A DNA stretch of 38,935 bases, taken from positions 1 to 38,935 of the forward strand of contig CABWZP010000011.1 in the NCBI GenBank assembly GCA_902509965.1, in the 5' to 3' direction. The translations under genes and the position numbers were made by a program. The notes beneath the pieces are model-generated. The model ran no database searches. It saw nothing but the letters and a program-made list of their open reading frames with translations, and was not told the origin of the DNA. Positions 9,118 through 22,979 of this stretch are shown here, piece after piece (position 1 is the stretch's first letter; each line of letters opens with the position of its first letter). This DNA is from an uncultured SAR86 cluster bacterium. Its GTDB lineage: Bacteria; Pseudomonadota; Gammaproteobacteria; Magnimaribacterales; D2472.

Positions 9118-10905
9118 ATGACAAATACTATCAATGCTAATAATATCAAAACATTAGAATTTGATGCCTTGATTATAGGTGGAGGTGGCTCCGGAATGAG
9201 AACCTCATTAGAGCTTGCTAAGTCTGGATTAAAGACCGCAGTAGTTTCAAAAGTTTTTCCTACTAGGTCGCATACAGTCTCAGCTCAGGGTGGAATAACT
9301 TGTGCCATCCAAAGTGCTGATCCAAATGATGATTGGAGATGGCATATGTATGATACCGTTAAAGGTGCTGATTTTATTGGAGATCAGGATGCTATTGAAT
9401 ACATGTGTTCTGAAGGTCCTAAAGCTGTTTTTGAACTAGAGCATATGGGTTTGCCTTTTTCTAGATTCGATAACGGAAGAATTTATCAAAGACCATTTGG
9501 AGGCCAATCCAAGGATTTTGGGAATGGGGGTCAGGCTGCTAGGACTTGTGCAGCTGCAGACAGAACAGGGCATGCCCTTCTTCATACCTTATATCAAAAT
9601 AATGTGAAAGAAGGTTCAAATTTTTTAAATGAATGGTTTGCCGTAGATCTAGTAAAAAACTCAAAAAATGAGGTTACAGGTGTGATCGCTTTCTCTATTG
9701 AATCTGGAGAAGTTGCTCATTTAAAGGCACAAGCTACTGTTCTTGCTACAGGTGGAGCTGGAAGAATTTATGCATCAACTACAAACGCATTGATTAATAC
9801 TGGAGATGGTCTTGGTATGAGCTTACGTTCTGGTTTCGCTGCACAAGATATGGAAATGTGGCAGTTTCATCCAACGGGTATATATGGGGCAGGCTCACTA
9901 GTCACAGAAGGGTGCAGAGGTGAAGGTGGTTACCTTATTAATGGAGAAGGTGAAAGGTTTATGGAGAGATATGCTCCTAATGTAAAAGACTTAGCAGGTC
10001 GTGATGTTGTTGCTAGATCTATGGTCCTAGAAATTTTAGAAGGTAGAGGATGTGGAGAAGATAAAGATCATGTTTTTTTAAAATTAGATCATCTAGGCGC
10101 AGATGTTTTAAATTCTAAATTACCAGGTATATGCGAATTATCTAAAACCTTTGCCCATGTAGATCCTGTATATCACCCAATTCCTGTTGTCCCAACTTGT
10201 CACTACATGATGGGAGGAACTCCAACTAACATCCATGGCCAAGCTTTCACTAGAGTCAATTCTGAGGATGTAATTGTTCCTGGTTTATTTGCTGCTGGTG
10301 AAGCAGCATGTGTTTCAGTTCATGGAGCTAATAGGTTAGGTGGAAATTCATTGCTTGACCTAGTAGTTTTTGGAAGAGCTGCTGGAATGTACATCCAAAA
10401 GGAACTGAAATCTGGGGGCGGCGTTGATTCAGCGTCTAATTCAGATATAGATAATTCTTTAGAAAGACTTAATAGATTAAATGAATCAAACACTGGTTAT
10501 GACGTTGCTTCAGTAAAAAAAGAACTTCAAACTTGCATGCAAAATTATTTTGGAGTTTTCAGAAGAGGAGAGTTCATGGAAAAAGGAGTTTCAGAGCTGG
10601 AGGAAATTAGAAATAAAGCTGAAAATATTTACTTAAGCGATAAGAGTATTGCCTTTAATACTAGTAGAGTTGAGGCTTTAGAATTACAAAACTTAGTAGA
10701 GGTTGCAGAAGCAACAGCTATTTCTGCATTGAACAGAAATGAAAGTAGAGGTGCGCATGCTAGAGATGATTTCCCTGAAAGAGATGATGAAAACTGGTTA
10801 TGCCACTCTGTATTTGATCCAAATGATAAATCTCTCTCAAAAAGAGTCGTAAATTTTGCACCAAACACTATGGAGGCCTTTCCTCCAAAAGTTAGAGTTT
10901 ATTAG
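9118..10905 (+). CDS. sdhA: Succinate dehydrogenase flavoprotein subunit SdhA
   Basis: SdhA oxidises succinate to fumarate on a covalently bound FAD, on the cytoplasmic face of the inner membrane. Family features in the 595-residue protein: the dinucleotide-binding GGGGSGMRT (21-29), FAD-linking His52 in [14 protein letters not shown] (251-254), the substrate/proton-path Arg295 in AGRDVVARS, His362 in CHYMMGG and Arg406 in [12 protein letters not shown]. Length is normal (E. coli 588). The gene is fourfold typical in order sdhC-D-A-B with a 4-nt gap before it and a 9-nt gap after it. Confidence 0.99.
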   Translation: MTNTINANNIKTLEFDALIIGGGGSGMRTSLELAKSGLKTAVVSKVFPTRSHTVSAQGGITCAIQSADPNDDWRWHMYDTVKGADFIGDQDAIEYMCSEGPKAVFELEHMGLPFSRFDNGRIYQRPFGGQSKDFGNGGQAARTCAAADRTGHALLHTLYQNNVKEGSNFLNEWFAVDLVKNSKNEVTGVIAFSIESGEVAHLKAQATVLATGGAGRIYASTTNALINTGDGLGMSLRSGFAAQDMEMWQFHPTGIYGAGSLVTEGCRGEGGYLINGEGERFMERYAPNVKDLAGRDVVARSMVLEILEGRGCGEDKDHVFLKLDHLGADVLNSKLPGICELSKTFAHVDPVYHPIPVVPTCHYMMGGTPTNIHGQAFTRVNSEDVIVPGLFAAGEAACVSVHGANRLGGNSLLDLVVFGRAAGMYIQKELKSGGGVDSASNSDIDNSLERLNRLNESNTGYDVASVKKELQTCMQNYFGVFRRGEFMEKGVSELEEIRNKAENIYLSDKSIAFNTSRVEALELQNLVEVAEATAISALNRNESRGAHARDDFPERDDENWLCHSVFDPNDKSLSKRVVNFAPNTMEAFPPKVRVY

Positions 10906-10914
10906 GAACTATTT

Positions 10915-11655
10915 ATGTTAAAAATCAATATATACAGATATAACCCAGAGGAAGATAAGTTTCCCTACATGAAGAAATATGAGATCGAGAAACCTCAAAA
11001 AGATATCATGGTTTTAGATCTCCTTCATCTTTTAAAGGAAAGTGATTCATCTTTATCATTTAGAAGATCTTGTAGAGAAGGTGTATGCGGTTCAGACGGG
11101 ATGAATATTAATGGCAAAAATGGTTTGGCATGTATTACAGCTTTATCTGAAGTTTTAAAAGGAGATAGGATTGATATAAGACCATTACCTGGACTTCCTG
11201 TTATAAGAGATTTAGTTGTCGACATGACACAATTTTATAATCAGTATGAAAAAATTAAACCTTTTCTTCAAAATGATACTAGCCCACCCGAGCAAGAGCG
11301 TCTTCAGTCTCCAGCAGACAGAGACAAGCTGGATGGATTATATGAATGCATACTTTGTGCATGCTGCTCAACTAGTTGCCCTTCTTTTTGGTGGAACCCA
11401 GATAAATTTGTTGGACCAGCTGCTTTATTACAAGCATATAGATTTCTTGCAGATACAAGAGATTTAGAAAAAGATAGTAGGTTAGATGATTTAGCTGATC
11501 CCTTTAGTGTTTATAGATGCCATGGAATTATGAATTGTGTTGCAGCTTGTCCAAAAGGACTAAATCCGAATAAAGCTATTGGTGAAATAAAAACAATGTT
11601 ACTTAAAGGTAAAAATTCAAAAAATATAATTGCTTCAGACGGAGTAACTGCATAA
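10915..11655 (+). CDS. sdhB: Succinate dehydrogenase iron-sulfur subunit SdhB
   Basis: SdhB passes electrons from FAD to quinone through three clusters. The 246-residue protein carries the [2Fe-2S] ligands Cys53, Cys58, Asp61 and Cys73 ([11 protein letters not shown]...LAC). The [4Fe-4S] ligands are Cys145, Cys148, Cys151 and Cys212, and the [3Fe-4S] ligands are Cys155, Cys202 and Cys208. The use of Asp as a plant-type cluster ligand is as in E. coli SdhB. The sucA start follows 6 nt after the stop, so complex II and the 2-oxoglutarate dehydrogenase genes are likely co-transcribed. Confidence 0.99.
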   Translation: MLKINIYRYNPEEDKFPYMKKYEIEKPQKDIMVLDLLHLLKESDSSLSFRRSCREGVCGSDGMNINGKNGLACITALSEVLKGDRIDIRPLPGLPVIRDLVVDMTQFYNQYEKIKPFLQNDTSPPEQERLQSPADRDKLDGLYECILCACCSTSCPSFWWNPDKFVGPAALLQAYRFLADTRDLEKDSRLDDLADPFSVYRCHGIMNCVAACPKGLNPNKAIGEIKTMLLKGKNSKNIIASDGVTA

Positions 11656-11661
11656 AAAATA

Positions 11662-14492
11662 ATGAATTACGATATGGAAAAATTTTGGAACGATTCTCAT
11701 ATCTCTGGTGGGCACTCATCTTATCTAGAGGGCTTATATGAATCATATCTTGAAAATCCGGCCAGCGTTTCAATAGAATGGAAAAAATTTTTTGATGAAT
11801 TGCCTAACAGCAATGGCTCTCATAAAGATATTTCTCATAAGAATATTATTAATGCATATAGAAATCATAGAAGAGTTTTATCGAGCTCTTCATCGACTAA
11901 TGAGATAAGTGATAAACAAGTTAGAGTGGTTCAGCTCATTCAGGCTTATAGAAATAGAGGCCATCAAGCTGCCAAGTTAGACCCATTAGAGATGATGGAA
12001 AGAGAATTAGTTCCAGATTTAACTCTTGAATATCATGGTCTCTCAAAAGATGATCTTAAGACAGTCTTCAAAACAGATACATTAGAAATTGGAGTGGATG
12101 AAGCTAGTTTGCAAGATATAATCGATGCACTTCAGTCAATTTATTGTGGCGAGCTTGGAATCGAATACAACTATATTGTCAATACTGAAGAAAGAAAGTG
12201 GTTTCAAGCTAAATTAGAGCCAAATCTTGGACAATGTTTATTTGAGGATGATGAAAAAAAATATATATTCAATCGATTAAATTCTGCAGAAGGTTTAGCA
12301 AAGTTCCTTGCTGCAAAATATCCAGGTATGAAACGTTTTGGTATTGATGGATGTGAGTCCTTAATTCCACTTGTTGATGCCTTAATTCAAAATTGTGGAA
12401 TGCTTGGAGCTAAACAAATATGTTTTGGTATGGCTCATAGAGGCAGACTAAATTTGCTTGTAAATGTACTTGGAAAAACTCCGGCTGAGTTATTTTCTGC
12501 TTTTGAGGAAGACGTTGAACTAACTGGAGCAAACACCGGAGATGTTAAATACCATCTTGGCTTTTCTTCAAATCTACTTACACCAAAAGGTGAAGTGCAT
12601 GTTTCTCTATTTAATAATCCCTCTCATCTTGAAATAGTAGATCCAGTAGTTCTTGGTTCTGTTCGTGCTAGACAAGATAGACTATATGATGAGAATAGAG
12701 AACAGGTTATTCCAATTCTTATTCATGGAGATGCATCTTTTTCTGGCCAAGGTGTAGTAATGGAATCTCTTCAAATGTCGCAAACCAGAGGTTATGGGGT
12801 TGGTGGAACTTTACATGTAATAGTCAATAACCAAATAGGATTTACCACCAGTTATAAATATGATGCTAGGTCAACAGAATACTCAACAGACGTTGCCAAG
12901 ATGATAGAAGCACCAATCATTCATGTTAATGGTGATAATCCAGAAATGGTTGTTCATGCTGCGCAAATGGCATGTGAATATAGACATAAATTTGGTAAAG
13001 ATATAATTTTAGATTTATTTTGTTACCGAAGACGAGGTCACAATGAAGCAGATGATCCTTCTGCAACACAGCCCTTAATGTACGAAAAGATTGCTAAACA
13101 CCCTTCAGTATTAAAGATTTATGAAGAAAAATTAATATCACAAAATATTATTACTCAATTAGATTCTAAAAATTTTCAAAAAGAATATAGAGATTCTCTA
13201 GAGCAAGGAGCCTCAGTAGTTGAAAATCTTGCTTTAAAACCTAATGATGATCTTTGGTTTGACTGGTCTACTTATTTAAATCAAACATGGTGGCAAGACA
13301 TAGATACAACATTTAATAAAAATCAGTTTTTAGAATTATCTGAAGTGATCACTTCAGCTCCTGATAGTTTTAAACTAGGTAGGCAGGTTAGTAAAGTTTT
13401 TGAAGATAGAAAGCTTATGGCAGCTGGAGAAATACCGATAAACTGGGGTTTTGCTGAGTCAATGGCTTACGCAACATTATTATCTGAAGGCTATCCAATT
13501 CGTTTAACAGGTCAAGATGTAAGAAGAGGAACATTCTCACATAGGCATGCTGCTATTTATAACGCTGAAGATGGAGTTGGCCATATACCATTAGTAGATG
13601 TAGCTAGAAATAGCTCTACTAGGATGGACATCTATGATTCATTTTTAAGTGAAGAGGCTGTTTTAGGTTTTGAATACGGATACTCTGCAACATGGCCTTC
13701 GGGTCTGGTAATGTGGGAAGCTCAGTTTGGTGATTTTGTTAATGGTGCTCAAGTTGTAATTGATCAATTTATAGTCTCAGCAGAACATAAATGGGAAAGG
13801 TTATCAGGATTAGTTATGTTGCTACCTCATGGCTTTGAAGGCCAAGGTCCTGAGCATAGTAGCGCCAGATTAGAACGATTTCTTCAATTATGTGCTGATG
13901 GAAATATTGAAGTTTGTGTTCCAAGTACCCCAGCTCAGATATTCCATCTGTTAAGACGTCAGGCTATAAGAAAGATGAGAAGACCTTTAATTGTTATTTC
14001 GCCTAAAAGCTTACTAAGAAATCCTCTAGTAACATCTTCTGTAGCTGAATTAACTGAAGGAGAATTCAAGTATGTAATAGATGATAATCTGAGTAAGAAA
14101 AAAGACGTTACAAGAACTGTAATGTGTTCAGGCAAAATTTACTATGATCTGCTTCAAAAAAGAAATGAAGATAAAATTAAAAATACAGCACTTATTAGAA
14201 TTGAGCAGCTTTACTCATTTCCATATGATGACTTAGAAAATATTTTATCTAATTACCCTAACTTAAATGAATTTATTTGGTGTCAAGAGGAGCCAGCCAA
14301 CCAAGGCGCTTGGTTTAGTCATAGACATAGACTTCAAAGGGTTCTTGATAGATTTGAACAGAAAAGTGAAATAAAGCTTGTTAGCAGGCCAGCTGCAGCA
14401 GCACCTGCTGTTGGTTTAATGAAATTACACTTGAAACAACAAGAAGAAATAGTATTAAAGGCTTTAAATATTGGGCCTCAGGGAGAGAAAGA

Positions 14493-14496
<4 letters not shown>
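11662..14496 (+). CDS. sucA: 2-oxoglutarate dehydrogenase E1 component SucA
   Basis: SucA is the thiamine-diphosphate decarboxylase of the 2-oxoglutarate dehydrogenase complex. The 944-residue protein (E. coli 933) has the E1o N-terminal helix typical of the E2-docking region ([23 protein letters not shown]). It also has [10 protein letters not shown] (255-264), the diphosphate/Mg site beginning GDASFSGQG (356-364) with the later NNQIGFTT, and the transketolase-like C-terminal half with [14 protein letters not shown] and [19 protein letters not shown]. Its last 4 nt overlap the sucB ATG, which would favour balanced synthesis of E1 and E2. Confidence 0.99.
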
Positions 14497-18277
<3,781 letters not shown>

Positions 18278-18281
<4 letters not shown>

Positions 18282-19150
18282 GTATATTAGTTGATAAAGA
18301 TACAAAAGTTATAGTTCAAGGATTTACAGGCGCTCAAGCAACACTACATTCTGAGCAGTCAATTGATTATGGAACCAATATAGTTGGAGGAGTTACTCCT
18401 GGTAAAGGAGGACAAATTCACTTAGAAAGGCCAGTTTTTAATACCATGAATGAAGCTATTGATGAAGTTAATCCAAATGCAGCATTGATTTTTGTTCCTG
18501 CACCATTTTGTAAAGATTCAATACTTGAAGCTGCTGAGTCTGGAATTGAATTAGTCATTTGCATCACTGAGGGAGTTCCAACACTTGATATGTTAATGGT
18601 TAAAAAAAGAGTTGATGAACTTGGTGTTCGTCTCATAGGCCCTAATTGTCCAGGAATAATAACTCCTGGTGAGGCAAAGCTTGGAATTATGCCTGGAAGC
18701 ATTCACATGCCAGGCTCTGTTGGAATTATTTCTAGATCAGGAACTCTTACTTATGAAGCTGTTAAACAAACAACTGATCTTGGTTTAGGGCAAAGTAGTT
18801 GCGTCGGAATTGGAGGAGATCCTATCCCAGGATCTAGTTTTATAGATATCTTAAAGCTTTTTGAGGCCGACGATGAGACTAAGGCTATTGTAATGGTTGG
18901 AGAAATTGGAGGCTCAGCCGAAGAGGAAGCAGCGGAATTTATAAAATCATCAGTTACAAAACCAGTTATTTCATATATAGCAGGTCAAACTGCACCTGCA
19001 GGAAAAAGAATGGGTCATGCTGGTGCTATTATTGCTGGAGGTAAAGGAACCGCAGCAGATAAAATTCTAAAATTAAAAGAATGTGGAGTTCACGTAGCTG
19101 AAAACCTTTTGGAAATAGGGTCAAAAACCGTAGAAGTAATTAACTCATAA
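18278..19150 (+). CDS. sucD: Succinyl-CoA ligase alpha subunit SucD
   Basis: SucD binds CoA through its Rossmann domain and carries the phosphohistidine. The 290-residue protein shows [10 protein letters not shown] (15-24), GGVTPGKGG (37-45), [11 protein letters not shown] (121-131), GIGGDP (177-182) and the active-site His247 in RMGHAGAII. It is the last gene of the nine-gene sdhCDAB-sucAB-lpd-sucCD run. Its 3' end overlaps the 3' end of the opposing MATE gene by 11 nt and no intrinsic terminator is visible at the junction. Confidence 0.99.
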
Positions 19151-20531
19151 CTCTAATAAATTTCTTTGATATCCATTGGACTCTTAAGATAATTAAAACT
19201 GCAAACACAGTCAAACCACCAATCATCGATATCCACATTCCTGAGGCACCTAATGGCGTATTAATGCCATAGTAAGTCAAATAATATCCAATAGGAATTG
19301 CAATAAACCAATAAACTAAAAGTGTAATTATCATGGGTGCGAAAGTATCCTTATAACCTCTTAAAGCTCCAATAGCTCCTATCTGGGCTCCATCAGGTAT
19401 TTGGAATATTGCAGCAAATACAAGAAGGCTTGTTGCAATTAATACTACAGCATCCTCTGAAGAGAACATTGCACTTAATTGATCTTTGAAAGTAAGAATA
19501 ATAATTGTATTTATTATGGCAATCATAGTGCATAAGCAAATTGAAGATATTGAAGCAAATCTTGCATCCAACATTCTTTTAGCACCAATTAAATTTCCTA
19601 CTCTTGTAGCTGCAGCTAAACCAACCGATAAAGATATTACAAAGAAGAAGCTTGCAATATTCATAGCTATCGCATGTCCTGCGACGATTTCTTTACCCAA
19701 TGGAGATATTATTAAAGCTGCCCCTGAGAACATTGCTAACTCTATAAAAATACCTAACCCTATAGGAAATCCCAATTTAAAAATTTCAATAAGCGTGCTT
19801 TTTGAAGGAAATGGAAGTTTTTGAAAAGGTTTAGTTTTTATGTAATATTTAGATTTAGCTATATAAAGAATTAAAGCTAAAGTCATAAAAACAGAAACAA
19901 TTGATGTTGCATAACCACATCCAACACCTCCCATTTTTGGGACACCAAAATAGCCATAAACAAAGATAATATCAAGAGGAATATTTATTAGCATCCCTGC
20001 AAGAGAGATATAAAAAACTGGAAGAGTTAAAGTCATACCCTCACTGTAACAACGAAGACAAGTAAAAATTGTGATAGCAAACATACCTATTGATAAAGCC
20101 CTTAAGTATTCTCCAGAAATTCTTGCGACTTCAGAATCTAGTTGAAGAAGGTTTACCAATAGATATAAATTAGGATAAATTATTAGAAATAAACTCCCTA
20201 ATCCAACAGCAATCCAGGCTACCTCTCCAAGCTTATAACCAATTTTAGTATATTCTTTTGCTCCATAGAGTTGAGCAACTATAGGAGTGATAGCAAAAGT
20301 AATACCAGCTACAAGTAGCCAAATAGGGTGCGTAAAAGCTGATCCGATTGCTAAAGCTGCAAGATCTGTTGAACTTGCTCTTCCAGCTACAAGTGTATCT
20401 GTTGTTCCCATAAAGACATAAGATACTTGAGAACCAAATATAGGCAGACCTATTTTAAGCAGGTTTTTGAATTCATTCTTAAATTTTGCTAACAAATTAT
20501 GCACTAAAAAATATTTTCGATACTTTATCAT
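19140..20531 (-). CDS. MATE family multidrug / cation-coupled efflux protein (NorM-like)
   Basis: The 463-residue integral membrane protein has about 12 membrane segments in two pseudo-repeats. MATE signatures include the first-helix [27 protein letters not shown], the corresponding second-repeat element [24 protein letters not shown], and GNLIGA. Such proteins export cationic drugs or metabolites using Na+ or H+; the natural substrate cannot be read from sequence. The longest ATG start (20531) gives a basic N-terminal extension; a start at GTG codon 10 is possible. The gene faces sucD tail-to-tail and is divergent from the acyltransferase gene with very little space between them. Confidence 0.93.
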   Translation of the reverse strand: MIKYRKYFLVHNLLAKFKNEFKNLLKIGLPIFGSQVSYVFMGTTDTLVAGRASSTDLAALAIGSAFTHPIWLLVAGITFAITPIVAQLYGAKEYTKIGYKLGEVAWIAVGLGSLFLIIYPNLYLLVNLLQLDSEVARISGEYLRALSIGMFAITIFTCLRCYSEGMTLTLPVFYISLAGMLINIPLDIIFVYGYFGVPKMGGVGCGYATSIVSVFMTLALILYIAKSKYYIKTKPFQKLPFPSKSTLIEIFKLGFPIGLGIFIELAMFSGAALIISPLGKEIVAGHAIAMNIASFFFVISLSVGLAAATRVGNLIGAKRMLDARFASISSICLCTMIAIINTIIILTFKDQLSAMFSSEDAVVLIATSLLVFAAIFQIPDGAQIGAIGALRGYKDTFAPMIITLLVYWFIAIPIGYYLTYYGINTPLGASGMWISMIGGLTVFAVLIILRVQWISKKFIRVMS

Positions 20532-20625
20532 ATTAAAATACTAAATATATCAGGAGAAAAAAATCAGAAAAGACAACAGACCATACTGGTTAAAAAAAAT
20601 TAGTTCAAGAATAAATAGATACTAT

Positions 20626-21285
20626 GTGAACCATTTCTTAAAGCCTCAGTTTATGAAGTTGGGGAAGGGTGGAGCATTTTTTAAACCTCAATATATAAAT
20701 CTTTTTGGAAAAAATATTTCAATAGATAATTATCCAACTCTTATTGGAGCAAAAGATGCCAATATCCAGTTTACAACTTGGAATATAGACAAGTGGGATG
20801 GAAAATTAGATATTGGCAAGTATGTTCTTATAACACCTGGAGTTCGCATTATGGCAGCTGAACATATTACAATTGGCGATGCTTGTATGTTTGCACACGG
20901 TGCTTACATATCGGATGCCGATTGGCATGGAATTTATGATAGATCGGAGCCAGTGGGAAACACCAAACCTGTAGTTCTTAAAGACAATGTCTGGATAGGC
21001 GACAGTGCTATTGTTTGCAAAGGGGTAACAATTGGAGAAAATAGTATTATTGGTGCAGGCGCAGTGGTTACAAAAGATGTACCACCTAATTCTATTTTTG
21101 CTGGAAATCCAGCTAAGTTAGTAAAAGTTTTAGATGGAAATGAAAACTTTGTTTCGAGAAAAGATTTTTTTAGTGATCCAAAAAAACTTGCAGAAGACTT
21201 TGATGCATTAGATAAGTACTCTTTGGGAGAAAATTCATTTTTAGGCTGGATTCAAAGTATTTTTTGGCCAGATAAAACCAATTGA
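20626..21285 (+). CDS. Hexapeptide-repeat (left-handed beta-helix) acyltransferase, function unknown; true start probably upstream at 20563
   Basis: The protein has repeated hexapeptide turns (IGDACM, VWIGDSAIVCKGVTIGENSIIGAGAVV, then TKDVPPNSIFAGNPAKLVKVLD) of the LbetaH O-acyltransferase type. The segment HGAYISDADWHGIYDR holds the likely catalytic His. The acceptor is unknown; serine, sugar or lipid acetylation are all possible. GTG at 20626 is the first conventional start (219 residues) but has no Shine-Dalgarno sequence. The same frame is open upstream to 20545 and encodes RKDNRPYWLKKISSRINRYY, which looks like real protein. An AGGAG (20552-20556) lies 6 nt before an ATC codon at 20563, so initiation at ATC (240 residues) is plausible. 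The stop overlaps the pdxB start. Confidence 0.85.
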   Translation: MNHFLKPQFMKLGKGGAFFKPQYINLFGKNISIDNYPTLIGAKDANIQFTTWNIDKWDGKLDIGKYVLITPGVRIMAAEHITIGDACMFAHGAYISDADWHGIYDRSEPVGNTKPVVLKDNVWIGDSAIVCKGVTIGENSIIGAGAVVTKDVPPNSIFAGNPAKLVKVLDGNENFVSRKDFFSDPKKLAEDFDALDKYSLGENSFLGWIQSIFWPDKTN

Positions 21286-22373
21286 TTAATATTATTGCAG
21301 ATAGTGATATACCTAATTTAGATGAATATCTGAAAATCACTATTGATGAAAATTTATTTAATATTAACTTCTTAAATTTTAAAAAAATTAATCCAAAAAC
21401 TATTAAGGCTTGTGAAGTTTTATTAGTAAGATCAACAACTAAAGTTGATAAATCTCTTCTGCAGGATTCGAATATAAAGTTTGTTGGTTCTGCAACTGCA
21501 GGAATTAATCATTTAGATACAAATTACTTAAATGCAAATAATATAAAATGGAATTACTCACCTGGATGTAACTCATCATCTGTAGCTCATTATGTATTTT
21601 CAGTTATCGCAGAGCTTATAGATAAAAAAGAAATGAATTATAGCTCCAAGATCGGAATTATTGGATATGGAAATATAGGTAAAAAAGTTGCAAAATATCT
21701 TGATTCTATTGGCTTTACAGTTGTTTGTAACGATCCATTTTTGAAAAATATAAATTTAGTAAATTTTAATAAGATACTTGATTGTGATTTGATAAGTCTT
21801 CATGTTCCTTATACTGAGAACGGAAAACATCCTACCAAGAACTTAATTGATAAAGATACGCTTTCTAGATTAGATAATAAAATACTTATCAATTCTTCTA
21901 GAGGCGGAGTGGTTAACGAAGAAGATCTATTAAAAAATAGCACTATAAAATACGTAGCTGATGTATGGAATAATGAGCCTCTGCCATCAAAAGCTATAGT
22001 TAAAAAATCTTTAATTGCATCCCCTCACATTGCTGGATATAGCAAACAAGGAAAATTGAATGGATCTTTAGCAATAGCCTCTGCAGTTTCTAAATACATT
22101 GAAAGTAAAAAGGAAATGAATCCTTTTAACTTCATTGATCCATCTGAAAAAAAATTCATAGAAGTCCTACCAACACCCACCAAAATACTCCCATATCCTC
22201 TTAGTGTCTTTAAGGAAAGTTTTGATATACGATCTATATCAAATGAAATGAAAAAATTATTTAATCAAAATATTAAGGATGAAGCACTATCTGATAATTT
22301 TAATAAAATGCGTTCATTACATCCCATTAGAAACGACTATGACACTAGAGAGTTTGAAGAAAAATATAATTAG
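21282..22373 (+). CDS. pdxB: Erythronate-4-phosphate dehydrogenase PdxB
   Basis: PdxB oxidises 4-phosphoerythronate in the DXP-dependent pyridoxal phosphate pathway. The 363-residue protein (E. coli 378) belongs to the D-2-hydroxyacid dehydrogenases. It has the NAD site GIIGYGNIG (125-133) and the catalytic triad Arg207 (SSRGGVVNEEDLL), Glu232 (WNNEP) and His249 (ASPHIAGYS). The N-terminal IIADSDIPNLDEYL and the C-terminal dimerisation region resemble PdxB more than glycerate or formate dehydrogenases. The start is a TTG at 21282, overlapping the acyltransferase stop by 4 nt (TTGA), so translation is probably coupled. Confidence 0.93.
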   Translation: MINIIADSDIPNLDEYLKITIDENLFNINFLNFKKINPKTIKACEVLLVRSTTKVDKSLLQDSNIKFVGSATAGINHLDTNYLNANNIKWNYSPGCNSSSVAHYVFSVIAELIDKKEMNYSSKIGIIGYGNIGKKVAKYLDSIGFTVVCNDPFLKNINLVNFNKILDCDLISLHVPYTENGKHPTKNLIDKDTLSRLDNKILINSSRGGVVNEEDLLKNSTIKYVADVWNNEPLPSKAIVKKSLIASPHIAGYSKQGKLNGSLAIASAVSKYIESKKEMNPFNFIDPSEKKFIEVLPTPTKILPYPLSVFKESFDIRSISNEMKKLFNQNIKDEALSDNFNKMRSLHPIRNDYDTREFEEKYN

Positions 22374-22397
22374 TTATATTAATAACTTGTTTTATTA
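22372..22397 (+). terminator. Weak candidate intrinsic terminator after pdxB
   Basis: Perfect 6-bp arms AGTTAT (22372-22377) and ATAACT (22382-22387) with a 4-nt loop overlap the pdxB stop codon and are followed by a T-rich stretch (TGTTTTATT). The stem is nearly all A-T, so it would be weak and may be a chance palindrome. Confidence 0.3.
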
Positions 22398-22399
22398 AA

Positions 22400-22414
22400 T
22401 GAGAATCATTATCA
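22400..22414. promoter_or_regulatory. Near-consensus Fur box
   Basis: TGAGAATCATTATCA matches the 7-1-7 Fur consensus (TGATAATnATTATCA) at 13 of 14 defined positions; only one arm position differs (G for T). It lies 178 nt upstream of the winged-helix gene start and just after pdxB, in the only sizeable gap of this region. Whether Fur acts here, and on which transcript, is inferred. Confidence 0.55.
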
Positions 22415-22484
22415 TCTAAAAAGTTAGACTTATTTCACTCAAACTATTTCTTTGTAGAATTTATATAAATTAATTATATACATC

Positions 22485-22512
22485 TTGTTTACATTGAATA
22501 GATAGGTAAAAT
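22485..22512 (+). promoter_or_regulatory. Candidate promoter of the winged-helix gene
   Basis: TTGTTT (22485-22490) and TAAAAT (22507-22512) are spaced by 16 nt and would place the transcription start near 22519, giving a leader of about 70 nt. Each hexamer departs from consensus in an AT-rich context, so confidence is limited. Confidence 0.35.
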
Positions 22513-22518
22513 AATATT

Positions 22519-22534
22519 ATGAGAGTTATCTCAT
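22519..22534. promoter_or_regulatory. Perfect dyad at the predicted transcription start (operator candidate)
   Basis: ATGAGA (22519-22524) and TCTCAT (22529-22534) are perfect inverted repeats around GTTA. The site sits about 7 nt past the -10 candidate, where a bound dimer would block transcription. The left arm shares ATGAGA with the Fur-box copy at 22399-22404, so it could be a degenerate second Fur site or an operator for the downstream winged-helix protein itself. Confidence 0.4.
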
Positions 22535-22591
22535 TTTTACTGGCATCTAAGTTGCATTATAAATATTATTACTAATTAAAATATAAAAAAA

Positions 22592-22978
22592 ATGACTAAT
22601 AAATTAAAAAGGGCACAATCAATTATTGAAAGCATTTATTCTGCAACAATTGGCAATTCATCCAATCCTGCTTCAATGAGTTTTTATCAATCTGATACGT
22701 ATAGATTCTTTTTTTTGCTTTCGTTTATGCATGAACACTTTAAAGGTAGCGAGATCTCTCAAGAGTTTGCCATTTCATTAGTTCCAAAGAAATATGCTTC
22801 TAGAATTAAAAGACTTCAGGTATTAAAGAGCTCTGTTCAGCTTGGTTACATTAATGAAGAATCATCCTTGACTGATAAACGTAGAAGGATTTATACACCT
22901 TCAGATTCAATGATTAATGATTTTTTAAATATGACTGAGTCAGTGTCAAAGATTCAAGATTCAAAAAAAGCTTCTTAA
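22592..22978 (+). CDS. Small winged-helix (MarR-like) DNA-binding protein, family not recognised
   Basis: I do not recognise a named family. The 128-residue protein has a predicted helix YRFFFLLSFMHEHF (about 32-46), a helix-turn-helix-like stretch with a basic recognition helix (KKYASRIKRLQVLKSSVQLGYI, about 65-87), and a wing NEESSLTDKRRRIYTPSD ending in a C-terminal helix. The D-K-R-R-R-x-Y-x-P-S wing is like that of MarR-type regulators. No enzymatic or ligand domain is visible. The ATG has no Shine-Dalgarno and is preceded by an A-rich leader. It stands alone, with a Fur box and a start-site dyad upstream, and faces selO tail-to-tail 1 nt away. Likely a transcription regulator with iron-linked expression; targets unknown. 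Confidence 0.7.
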   Translation: MTNKLKRAQSIIESIYSATIGNSSNPASMSFYQSDTYRFFFLLSFMHEHFKGSEISQEFAISLVPKKYASRIKRLQVLKSSVQLGYINEESSLTDKRRRIYTPSDSMINDFLNMTESVSKIQDSKKAS

Positions 22979-22979
22979 A

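Noticed and set aside
11246-11467. 73-codon plus-strand frame inside sdhB
   Set aside because: It overlaps the cluster-binding region of sdhB in another frame and has no recognisable features.
19486-19824. 112-codon plus-strand frame antisense to the MATE gene
   Set aside because: Hydrophobic content is explained by the reverse complement of membrane-segment codons; no Shine-Dalgarno or homology pattern.
22519-22575. 18-codon frame beginning in the start-site dyad (possible leader peptide)
   Set aside because: No Shine-Dalgarno, no regulatory codon run, and an ATG is expected by chance in the ATGAGA arm.
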